Below are positions 24,801 through 33,822 of a stretch of 64,000 nt of DNA, one piece after another. The stretch covers positions 7,368,999-7,432,998 of the forward strand of contig NC_092565.1 of NCBI RefSeq assembly GCF_037975245.1, given 5' to 3'. Position 1 is the stretch's first letter; each line of letters opens with the position of its first letter. Below the pieces are notes generated by a model. It was not told the origin of the DNA, searched no databases, and worked only from the letters and a program-made list of their open reading frames with translations. A program made the translations under genes and the position numbers. Source of the DNA: Apostichopus japonicus (lineage: Eukaryota; Echinodermata; Holothuroidea; Aspidochirotida; Stichopodidae).

Positions 24801-26485
24801 ACTCAACTCAAAAGCATACGAGCAGAAATTATGGAACTTCATGTACGTAAGGTTACATCCCACTCGAATGATATCAAGTATTTAACTACATTTTAATGTG
24901 AAAACTCAACTCAAAAGCATACGAGCAGAAATTATGGAACTTCACGCACGTAAGGTTACATCCACTCAAATGATATCAAAGTATTGAACTACATTTTAAT
25001 GTGAAAACTCAACTCAAAAGCATACAAGCAGATATTATGGAACTTCATGCACGTAAGGTTACATCCACTCGAATGATATAATGTATTTAACTACATTTTA
25101 CTGTGAAACTCAACGTATTTTATACAAATGATATAAACAGTGACCACCATTCCGTCCATCTTCCAACAGAACGTGAACTCGAGGTCAAGAACTTGAAGAG
25201 AGAAGCGACAGATAATCTACTCAAGAATATCCAGTTAAACAGAGAGCTGAAAGACCTCCAGGTGAGGTCAAAAGTAAACCAGGTTTTAACCAAGTTTAAT
25301 TAACAATTAACAAGATAAACTTCAGAGAATGATAGAAAGTGGATAAAGGTTGATGTTTTGATAAATTGCCACAGTTGACTGAAATGGAGAATTACTTTCT
25401 TTGCTCTGCACTTGAGAATGTTATGTTTTTGTATAATAATTTATATATAATATTGAAAGTGGTCTCCCAATGCATTTGATTATATCGTCTATGAGATGAA
25501 AGCTCGTAAAACATTTGAAAAAGTGAATGTGATCTGTGGATACCAGAGATTATTCTAATGTTTGAAAGTGGTATCTGCTGTAATGTTCATGGTTGCATGG
25601 ATTTACTATGAGACAGCAATAAATAGACATGACCATACGGTAGACCTTAATGAAGAAAATGACAAAATTCATAGCATAACGTAGGTAGAACAAAGCTGGA
25701 TCATTGTCTGTAAATTGAACCCTTTTATTTTTGGTGGATAAACCGAAATCCCTTATGCACGCAATAATTATCTTCTCTAGTTATTCTTGTAAATATGGGA
25801 CATCATATTGCTTCCCACATTGTATTAAAATCTCATAACAATCGTTTGAACTGTTAGGGTTTTGGCATTATTTTCATATGGATATTAGCTCCCCCTTTCT
25901 GCTGTCATGTTTTTGTCATCATTTTCTTTTGCGGAGTGTCATTTTCTTTACTATAGTTTTGTACCGTTTGATGTACGGGATTTGTTTTTTTAAGATGCGA
26001 GCATTTATCGACCATGTAATGGATACAACAAAGTTGAAATCAAAATTAAATTAAATCAAGTCAAATCAAATCTTCATTATTTGTGGATGAAATGGAGTTT
26101 ATGAAGATGGAAAGTCTCTTTGTTCACAGGAAGGTTTGGAAGGAGTGTGGATGGCTTTCATTTTCGAGTGTTCGTCGACATACATTACTACCATTTAAAG
26201 TCTCACTACAGGAGTTAACGACCTATTGTTATTAGCTTAATTATATTTCAAGGGGATGACAATGCCTCCAAACAGCCTTGACCTATTTATTTTATTGTTC
26301 TTTGAAATTGCAGGATACCTACGAAAAGCTGGAAGTCGATCTGAAGAGTCTCAAGACAATCGAGGCGTCACTTCAGGGTAAATTAAGTGGCCTCCGTTTG
26401 CTGATGACATTATTTGGTGTCCTGCACTTCAGGTGACGAAAGCAGTAGAATTGACTTCTTGGGACTCAGGGATGAAGAGGAATAA
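12735..26485 (+). CDS. HMG20-like HMG-box protein, 12 exons, in-frame stop in exon 9
   Basis: Probable chromatin protein of the HMG20A/HMG20B (iBRAF/BRAF35) family, whose known members work with LSD1-CoREST corepressor complexes. Exons: 12735-12841, 13606-14555, 15370-15518, 16160-16245, 17596-17719, 17883-18009, 18359-18411, 19199-19331, 19720-19851, 25170-25261, 26314-26377, 26433-26485. They sum to 2,070 nt (690 codons) with every junction in phase. Order: Ser/Thr-rich N-terminus; basic GWPKGKRRK (~410), as in HMG20B; HMG box (~426-498) with TEAY soon after; C2H2 U1/matrin-type finger (544-566); coiled coil (~590-672) including YEKLEVDL, which matches the HMG20 coiled coil; acidic tail ending RDEEE. 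Codon 612 is TGA in the given sequence, which would remove the coiled coil. The zinc finger is not in the vertebrate HMG20 proteins as I know them. Confidence 0.85.
13180..14732. repeat. Inverted repeat pair flanking HMG20-like exon 2
   Basis: 13180-13240 (minus orientation) and 14671-14732 (plus) share ~60 bp including GAAGAAGATCCTGCTA and ATCGAA. The plus copy has CTGAAGA, the perfect stem GATCCT/AGGATC and GAAAC, which resembles the hammerhead-type motif of Penelope-like elements; the match is partial. Confidence 0.75.
13606..14555 (+). CDS. HMG20-like exon 2, Ser/Thr/Asn-rich N-terminal region
   Basis: A 950-nt exon, acceptor CACTTTTTAG|A and donor CTCTG|GTAAG. Codes ~317 residues with no domain recognised, rich in Ser, Thr, Asn and Gln, likely disordered. 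The open frame extends upstream to 13460, but that part is intronic by phase. It is flanked by a ~60-bp inverted repeat pair. Confidence 0.8.
14938..15076. repeat. 37-bp tandem repeat, ~3.7 copies (HMG20-like intron 2)
   Basis: Units begin at 14938, 14975, 15012 and 15049 with GCTAGCAA(A/G)(G/T)TGGTGGGATCA. Confidence 0.8.
15370..15518 (+). CDS. HMG20-like exon 3
   Basis: Acceptor TAATCAG|GTCAGC, donor CTAACT|GTAAGT. Codes GQLVISHVSLLQAPQTNSF and on to TSDGLTPTLT. No domain recognised; enters at phase 1 and leaves at phase 0. Confidence 0.78.
16160..16245 (+). CDS. HMG20-like exon 4, basic GWPKGKRRK motif
   Basis: Codes RRKGGWPKGKRRKVNP and ends with PRAPTT, the loop just before the HMG box. 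The GWPKGK(K/R)RK element directly ahead of the box is shared with HMG20B and acts as AT-hook/NLS-like basic sequence. Confidence 0.83.
16379..16996. repeat. CACCCATCTCTT simple-repeat tract (HMG20-like intron 4)
   Basis: About 600 bp of CACCCATCTC followed by TTTCTCT, CTCCTCT or TTC. The long ORF across it (16279-17013, Ser/Pro/His/Leu repeats) is not a gene. Confidence 0.85.
17596..17719 (+). CDS. HMG20-like exon 5, HMG box part 1
   Basis: Codes SYMIYFRENRERIEKEH and FKDLLKVIGNSWAALTDDER, covering helices 1-2 of the HMG box with the conserved Tyr/Phe, Gly-x-x-Trp and Leu-Thr-x-x-Glu positions. Minor-groove DNA binding. Confidence 0.9.
17883..18009 (+). CDS. HMG20-like exon 6, HMG box part 2
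   Basis: Codes IYRDKAARLKQQYLSEV (helix 3) then AQTEAYQTLIRKEA; the post-box TEAY motif is shared with HMG20A. Donor GATG|GTATGT. Confidence 0.9.
18359..18411 (+). CDS. HMG20-like exon 7
   Basis: A 53-nt exon, acceptor GTTTTTAG, donor CTGGTG|GTGAGT. Codes GDFPGSDDILFMSDFSLV, a short acidic/hydrophobic linker between the HMG box and the zinc finger. Confidence 0.75.
19199..19331 (+). CDS. HMG20-like exon 8, U1/matrin-type C2H2 zinc finger
   Basis: Codes NELYCKVCDQYFSNVHNKKE followed by HLSGRQH: Cys-X2-Cys-X12-His-X5-His, the U1-type/matrin zinc finger spacing, which often binds RNA or DNA. Acceptor TTTTGCAG, donor TTGCT|GTGAGT. Confidence 0.85.
19372..19700. repeat. TTA/TAG trinucleotide-rich tract (HMG20-like intron 8)
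   Basis: Mixed (TTA)n and (TAG)n microsatellite filling most of intron 8 and ending ~20 bp before the exon 9 acceptor. Confidence 0.85.
19720..19851 (+). CDS. HMG20-like exon 9 with in-frame TGA at 19824-19826
   Basis: Acceptor TATTAATAG|TTACTC, donor CATGCAC|GTAAGG. The frame gives TQQQDHPDQGIPGADQ through KKDLANLSGI, then TGA, then AEIMELHA and into exon 10 (QRELEVK) in phase. The ~51 repeat copies downstream have CGA, AGA or CAA at this codon, never TGA. The stop is therefore either a CpG-decay mutation, a polymorphism or an assembly error. Confidence 0.75.
19820..25112. repeat. 102-103 bp tandem array, ~51 copies, carrying the exon 9 donor
   Basis: Each unit reads AGCATACGAGCAGAAATTAT, GGAACTTCATGCAC, GTAAGGTTACATCC, then ATGATATCAAGTATTTAACT and a spacer. 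The first part is the 3' tail of exon 9 and GTAAGG its splice donor, so each unit repeats the exon-intron junction. Unit starts such as 19912, 20015 and 20117 give the period. The first unit is part of exon 9 and lacks TAACTACATT. A block at about 21290-22790 is especially uniform (CACGCACG, CAAGCATTT variants). It ends 57 bp before exon 10. Confidence 0.93.
25170..25261 (+). CDS. HMG20-like exon 10, coiled coil
   Basis: First unique sequence after the tandem array; acceptor TTCCAACAG|AACGTG, donor CTCCAG|GTGAGG. Codes RELEVKNLKREATDNLLK and IQLNRELKDLQ, a heptad-patterned coiled coil comparable with the HMG20 dimerisation helix. Confidence 0.83.
26314..26377 (+). CDS. HMG20-like exon 11, coiled coil
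   Basis: Acceptor AAATTGCAG|GATACC, donor CTTCAGG|GTAAAT. Codes DTYEKLEVDLKSLKTIEASL; EKLEVDL matches HMG20A EKLEVDV. Confidence 0.85.
26433..26485 (+). CDS. HMG20-like exon 12 (terminal)
   Basis: A 55-bp intron precedes acceptor CTGCACTTCAG|GTGACG. Codes DESSRIDFLGLRDEEE then TAA at 26483-26485. An AATAAA overlaps the stop (26481-26486), but the true polyadenylation site is not determined. Confidence 0.75.
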
Positions 26486-26486
26486 A

Positions 26487-29400
26487 TGGTTTGCAACTCC
26501 TAGTAGAAGGTAGCATACTACATATTAAATGCCCCTTTTACCTACTAAATCATTTCACCAAGTCAAAACTCTACCCCTCATCGGAAAGCGGCCAATCACA
26601 GCAAACTTCAATTTGATTGTCAGCAGGGAGAGCCATAAAATGATTAGCCACCCACTTATAAACAAGGCCTCATTACTCATTAGTGAAACAGATTTCGTAC
26701 ACAGTTCTTTAAAGTGGTTTAAAATGGCCTAAATTCCCACAATTGTACCACATGTACTTCCACATATACACGTTGCAATCTAAGCCACAAACTATCAAGT
26801 CCTATTTGATAAAATATCAAACATTATGTTTGGATTTTTTTTCCTGGAGTATGCTGTCAGTAGACGGTGGTGATTCTGCCATCGGTTTAGCAGCGTAGTT
26901 TTATTCGTGCCTTTAATCAGGTAGTGTCTGGTTGGGAATATCAGGTCACCTCATTAGCCAAGAAGGGACTCATCGGAAGTACGATACTCCGGTCGGATGG
27001 GTAGCATACGATAGGGTCTGTTCAAAGATTGGAAATGGATCCAAATTAGGTTTTGACTTTATAAAGGTCAATTTTGGCATTGGCTATACCTGACTAAGAT
27101 TGACCAGTGAGAGTTATACATTGAAGTCCATCATTGCTGTGGACAAAATGAAGCATAACTTTAGGTTTGAATTAATCACAGATTAGGGCACAGGTTCAGT
27201 TTGCAAATGTGACACAACTCTTCCTACAACATCATGCCCGGGTGTATAGTAACAACGCTCACATACATAGCATCATAACTAAGACTGCAGCACCCAAATG
27301 TATGCCATAGCACCATAACTCAAGACTACAACACCATGCCTGGGTGTATAGTAACAACGCTCACATACATAGCATCATAACTAAAACTGCAGCACCCAAA
27401 TGTATGCCATAGCACCATAACTTAAAACTACAACATCATGCTTGGGTGTATAGTAACAACGCTCACATACATAGCATCATAACTAAGACTGCAGCACCCA
27501 AATGCATGCCATAGCACCATAACTTAAGACTACAACATCATGCCTGGGTGTATAGTAACAACGCTCGCATACATAGCATCATAACAGACTACTGCACCCA
27601 AAATGCATGCCATAGCACCATAACTTAAGACTACAACACCATGCCTGGGTGTATAGTAACAACGCTCACATACATAGCATCATAACTAAGACTGCAGCAC
27701 CCAAATGTATGCCATAGCACCATAACTTAAGACTACAACATCATGCCTGGGTGTATAGTAACAACGCTCACATACATAGCATCATAACTTAGACTGCAGC
27801 ACCCAAATGCATGCCATAGCACCATAACTCAGACTACAACACCAACACTCATACAATGTTACCAAACTGATACCATGGCAGTATGACTCAAACAATAGTA
27901 TCAGCACCTATATTTAGCACAATTACTCAGACTATAGAATCATTCCTGAGACTATAGCATCCAGTAAATTTTCCAGTTAAGTTTATACCTCTGTGTAGAA
28001 GCCAGATCTTGTGATTTACATTGACAAGTATGCATATATATTGATATGAGTTTCGTTTATTTCAAAATCAGTCTCCTAAATTTTCCCCATGTCCCTTTAT
28101 GCTATGCATGTATTCTTTTTTTTTTTACCTTGCTAGTATTATTTTGCAGTATTAATTTTTAGACATAATGTTGCCTCAATGTAAGTATATTTTGCTAGGG
28201 TACGTTCATATTGCATAACAGCTCTTGCATAGTCTAAAATCTAAAAGAAAAAGCAGTCTTTTTTACTATTTTATTTTTAATGAATATGCATAATCGTGCA
28301 ATAGTAAAGCTCACAAATAAAAGCATGTCTTCGTTGGCCCTTGCGTTTTTTTTTGAAATATTTTGAAACAGGAGCTCCCTTAATAGTGTAGCTTGCAAAA
28401 CTTGAAACTACCATGTCGTACTATATAAAATGGTTCGTTGATGATGTCTTTTTTGGGGGAAAATACTTTTAATTTTCCTGGCAAAGAAATGCCAGGCAGC
28501 AACTACACTATTTGGAACTATAATGAGTTATGCAACATGTCGAAAGAAAAGCTGCCTATTGTGTGACACTGCACATTTCAAAAATTACGTCCTATGCAGC
28601 ATGGCTGCAGGATCCTGCAGCCCCTCAGCTTCTAACATTTGACACAATGCCTTACTGCATTCTTATTGAACAATGTACCAGTTACTGCTCTGGTAGGAAG
28701 TGTGCTACAGTGTATATATATATTTAATACTGAAATGCAATTTATTTATTTAGTTACGAATTTGTACAGTGTTCAGTTACAAGCAGGACTGTTTAAATAT
28801 CTAATTTTGTTTTTCATTTTGTATTACTTTTAGATTCTGTACTGAAAATATAATAATACTTAATACAGTATTTAAGAGTCCTTTTGTGAAATTCTGGTGT
28901 ATTGCTTATCCATAATTAAGTGGGTCTATAGTTTACAGTTTCAATGTTAATGATCTGTGATAAAGAAAACGTGGACAAATTGTTAAATTGATGACAGAAA
29001 GTATATGGAAATTTGTAACGGATTGATTGGAAGCGTTGCACATTAGTGTTGGAAGTGTTCATAAAATACATTACTTGATATGTGATATGAAATTAAAGCA
29101 CCTTATTAAACGATTGGTTCAGGTGTTTGACATGTCTATTTTGTATGAAAGAGCACAAAAAGACAAAAAGAACAGTGAAGAAACTACCATGATAGCATGC
29201 TCTGTTAAGTAAATATGACACTTTGAAAATTTCTTTGAGAACGACTAGTGTAGAAAGACTTACTGTGAGGGTGTGATGTCACAATCTCACTTCCTTAACA
29301 TTTGTGAATATATTTCTTTGAAAATTATTTACATTTTTTAACACATTTGAAAATAATATAATCAAAAATTCTTCAGATGTTTAAGTACTTCCTTTGACAA

Positions 29401-32400
29401 ATATGAGATCTCCTGACATATCTTTTGGTTGAAAGTCATGAAATCTTACAAAATATTTAGAGAAAAAACAAACACTTTTCAGGAATGTGAGGATGTGACA
29501 TCACAGCTAGTCAGATTTCAGCAGTTTCTACACAATCTGATAAAACTTTACACTTGAATATCTCTTTAACCGAAAAAGATATTTGAACAGTTTTTTCACC
29601 ATTGTGTTTCTTTTATTGTCCTCTTTCATATAACATAAACATGTATGACAACTGAACCAATCCTTTAATTAAATCAATAGTATACTGCAATTATTGCTGA
29701 TCTTGTGTGAAATATCATTTATACTGCCTTTAATTTTGTAAGTAATTTAATGGTAAAATTGGTCAAAGGATAATTCCAGTCCAGACCGGTGTTTTCTGTG
29801 AATTATAAAGGTTAATTTAAAGAAATGTTTAATAGAGTTGAAACTTGTTATATCCTCTATTGTCTTATCATCAGTTCAGTTAAAATCCAAATGTTTGCAA
29901 AACGTCTGCTGATCATTGGTTGTGTTTTTTATTAAGTCTTGTCTTATACTTGCTAATAAATGACGTTTTGGTTATATTTTATACTAGAGTTATAGGAGCA
30001 ACGCTCAGATGTTTGCCAAGCAAAGGAAGGATGCAATGAGGAATTGAAATTAAACGCTTAATTTCTTTGAACATAAAACAGTCTTTGTGTTTGCTTAACC
30101 TGTGTGTCTGCAAGTAGCCTTCCCTGTATATTCTCAGTGTAGAGCCCTCTCACCCCCCATCCCCTGCCCCTCGTATGAGTATTTACCCTCCTCTTGGTAA
30201 AGGTCATCGCTCAGGGGCCAATCCGGGGATGCTTTGTGACCTTCCCTTTAAACCTTTTTTTAAAGTTTGAACCGACATATATTTATATTTTCAAAACAAG
30301 GTATACATAGTGGAATATTTTCGTACTCGGGCACTTTCTTGCTTGTTAAACGATGTTTTCGTATGCACCGCTGATTTGATAGTAATTTCGGTATTTGTCG
30401 ATCCTTTTTCCTTCCACCCTTCCCTTCTTTCGGCCAATCCTGGACCCGCCACTGCTATGAAGTTAATAACTGGAGGAGACACACTAGGAAGTTGATACAG
30501 TGTGACCCATCTCAAGATTTGGGAAGATTGAATTGAAGATTTACAAATGTTTACTTTAGTTAACATGGCATACTCCTATTAGAGATTGATAAAATTACCG
30601 TAAACTTCAAACATTCACATTTACTTTCATTACTCTTTGCCTGGTTTTTGACCATCTGTTCTATGAAAATGCCATAAAAGTCGGGCAATTTTCCAAATGA
30701 TATCACTTGAAGAAAAAATTCTCTACTGAGTAGTTTGTTACAATCTGGTTGTGCTTTGTTTTTGGTCTTCACTTTATGGTCCTCTCATTAATTGGATAAC
30801 TAAATAAACAAACAAACAGTTTTATTAATGAAAGATCTGTTATTAATTATTTTTCGTTTTGTTTATTATAATGATATGTAAATTGTAGATTTAATAATAT
30901 AAAAAAAAATTCTAAACAGAAAGACAAGCCGTGCATTGGTATGAGTAAATTTATACAGTGATCTTAGGTTCGTAGATATAACAATGTAAAACTTCATACT
31001 AAAATACAGATTAATGTAACATGGCAGTTCAATTACATATATAAACCTAAACTGATATTAGCTCTTAAAAAGAAGGAAAAAACATCCTCTAAAAATGCCA
31101 TTCTTTGTTGTTACCTTCTATTGCATTGTAATCACTGTCTAACAAAATGGTATGAAAATAAAAATTAGCATACAAAAGTATCAAGGAAATCATTTTTAAC
31201 TACATTTTATGGAAACAACAACCCAACCACGTGATTTTATGGCTTATTTGGCACATTATGACGTCATAACATATTGCATGTTTGATGTGTATCAGTGCAT
31301 AAGTACACTCATTTTCAATATATATTTATATTTTGAAATTATCATTGTCACCATCTATACTAGATTTTAATGTTCACAAGAAACGACGATAAAAAGTTTT
31401 TTATTTATTTCTAAATCTAGAAATCTAAATCTTTCCTTACGTGTATTATATTTAGTAAGAACATGATAACAAATAATATTTTTCTAATAAATTCTGAACA
31501 GCACGTGGCGTTCCTGTACTGCGTGCGCGTTGTCCCATTTTAAAACAAACATGAGTGCATCATATATAATAATGTACTGTGATAACATACTGTTTGCATG
31601 AACCCCAGTGCACATCATATTTCTGATACCTTACTGCGTGCCTGATTTCGAGTGCAAATCATTTTCGTATTGATATCATACACACAAAAAAAGAATCTTA
31701 GTAGTATAAAGAAACAGGAAGAAATGAACAATGAGAAATCCTTTTCATTTACGAACTCCGTGTGCGCTTATTTAGGTCCTAGGTCAGATTAACATATAGG
31801 CCTATATATATATAGGTTAAAAATATGTAGTGCTACAAGCCTGTGTAAAATATCCTCTGCATCAAGAATGATGGGAGACGAAAACTGGAAGTCATATAAT
31901 TGTTCTAGTAGAAGATAATATCCGAAATATGATTGTGACGTCATATATCCTTCATGATAAATATTCATCACAGGTGACGTCATTGAGATGATAGAGTTTC
32001 ATAGTGATCGGAAAGCTTATACATTCACTGTATTAGCATCCGCTACATGTGTATGAGAACTTAGAATTATATGTATAAAATGACCTTTGACTTATCATTT
32101 AATTCGTATTTACCTGAGTTCCTGAACTTTAACTTACTACAGTATACATTGACTTATCTAACAGCTGTATGCACCCGCAATCAACACATGCAGGTGGATC
32201 CGTCACTAACCACTGTCAAATGCATAAGTCAATGGCTTCAGAGAAATAAGCTTTTCTGTTTTGTAATAAAATATTCTCATTCCATGCACACTATGTACGA
32301 AAACATACACACACAAATAATATGTGTAGCCCTGAGAAATTTGATAAACACTTGATATACAAACATATACAGAAAGCCATATATAATTGGATGTATTGGT

Positions 32401-33582
32401 AGGTTAATCGATCACGTATATTTAATGTTTGGAAGAAGGCATCAAGTAACATGTTTTCAAGAAGTCTTAGCCAATGGGATTGGGAGCCTGTTCGGGGGTT
32501 TATTCTCCTTCCTTAATTTTTCTCTTCTTCTCGGATAATTCCAATTAATTAACCCATGACAGATATGTACAAGTTGAAACTATAGAATTATTCAAAATTA
32601 TTGTAAACTTGACTAAAATAACATGCATGATGATTTATTTATATTTACTGTTATTAGTATCTTGTGATCTATGTTTATTGTTCTGTTCATCATTTTAACT
32701 ATATAATAATATATGCCTAGTTAATTATGATTTATGTACATTTATTTCTATCCGCTATCTACATTCCTCATACAGTATCAATTAATGTTCATTTAGTAAT
32801 GATATTCATCACTAATAGCCTAGCATATAAACAGTTGATTAAAATTGGTTTCTCAAATATTTGCTGGAACCCTCGAGAAAGACTTACCATTAACAATGAA
32901 CTCAAACACATGGCCCATATATAGTCGAGCCTCCTTTTGTTTTTGTTATCAAGTTTTGATACTAAATACCAGGAAATTGCGTTTTTTCTTAAAAAAACAG
33001 AATAACTAGTTCATAGCGGTCGTACTTCCTCGAACATTGCACTATTTTATCTTTAGTTCATATTTAATTGAATGAATCATTATACGTTACTATAAATTTG
33101 CTGCTTGATAAAACAAAGTGTTTTGAACATGATGACATGGGTATACGTGACATGATAAAGTTGAAATGCCATTTACATATGAATATGTATATATAGATAG
33201 ATACAGTTATATACCGTATGTATATACTGTAACCAATCAGGACAAGGCATATTCATTATTGTACAACACGTGAATGAATATAAGTCTTTTTGGTGAAAAC
33301 GTTATCTCAACAAAGCCAATCTTTTCTTTCTTATCCCAATTTTTCTGCAAATTCTCTGTGATGAAGAATCAAGAAGAACTCGTCCCTGAAATCTTTCATA
33401 CGACTTCTGACCTAGTATAGATAAAAACATAAATAAAAAAACATTGCTGAATAATGTAGGTGTCGTAATTCAAAAGCAGGTCAAGAGATGCAACAAAATT
33501 ATTTATTACATTTGTATACCGTATACATGAGTAAAATTTAAAAGTTCTTTTCGATGAGCCTGATTCGCTTTTATTCATATCG
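26487..33582. other. Intergenic region between HMG20-like and PH/PDZ genes (convergent)
   Basis: The genes converge, so both 3' UTRs should lie here. AATAAA-like signals occur (e.g. 28315). Apart from the 27230-27845 minisatellite nothing is recognised; the ORFs are short and AT-rich. Confidence 0.5.
27230..27845. repeat. 102-bp minisatellite, ~6 copies
   Basis: Unit contains GGGTGTATAGTAACAACGCT, CACATACATAGCATCATAAC and CAGCACCCAAATG. Copies start near 27231, 27333, 27435, 27537, 27638 and 27740. Sequence is unrelated to the exon 9 array despite the same period. Confidence 0.88.
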
Positions 33583-33822
33583 TTAATTCCGTACTTCATG
33601 AATAGGTATGAAATTTAGTACTGTATATAGACCCCAACTATAGCACGCTATCATGGATAAGTTTCTTGAGATTATTCGTAATCGACCTGCCTTGGTCGTA
33701 AAATGACCTCTTTTTACCAATAAGTCTGCAACGCCTGCCACATAAATGTTTTCTTGTATCGGAGAGTCTTTGTGTAAACGCTGTATGATTAACTGCACTG
33801 TAGACATGACCATATTTCCACA
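33583..33822 (-). CDS. PH/PDZ gene candidate terminal exon
   Basis: Acceptor GTTAACAG|TGTGGA, phase 0 as required. Codes MVMSTVQLIIQRLHKD, which supplies the missing last PDZ strand after exon 8, then ~50 less constrained residues to the stop. AATAAA lies 8 bp beyond (33570-33575). A weak donor (TTATTG|GTAAAA) inside leaves room for a different 3' end. Confidence 0.42.
   Translation of the reverse strand, partial: CGNMVMSTVQLIIQRLHKDSPIQENIYVAGVADLLVKRGHFTTKAGRLRIISRNLSMIACYSWGLYTVLNFIPIHEVRN

Noticed and set aside
19820-25112. CRISPR-like regular repeat array
   Set aside because: The whole unit repeats, including the would-be spacers, and the host is eukaryotic. It is a tandem minisatellite.
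29990-30050. Candidate last exon of the HMG20-like gene (AQMFAKQRKDAMRN then stop)
   Set aside because: The phase does not fit exon 11, whereas exon 12 at 26433-26485 fits in phase after a short intron.
30212-30455. Possible hAT-like element (CAGGGGCCAATCCGG .. CCTGGACCCGCCACTG)
   Set aside because: The ends look related, but no matching 8-bp flanking duplication was found.
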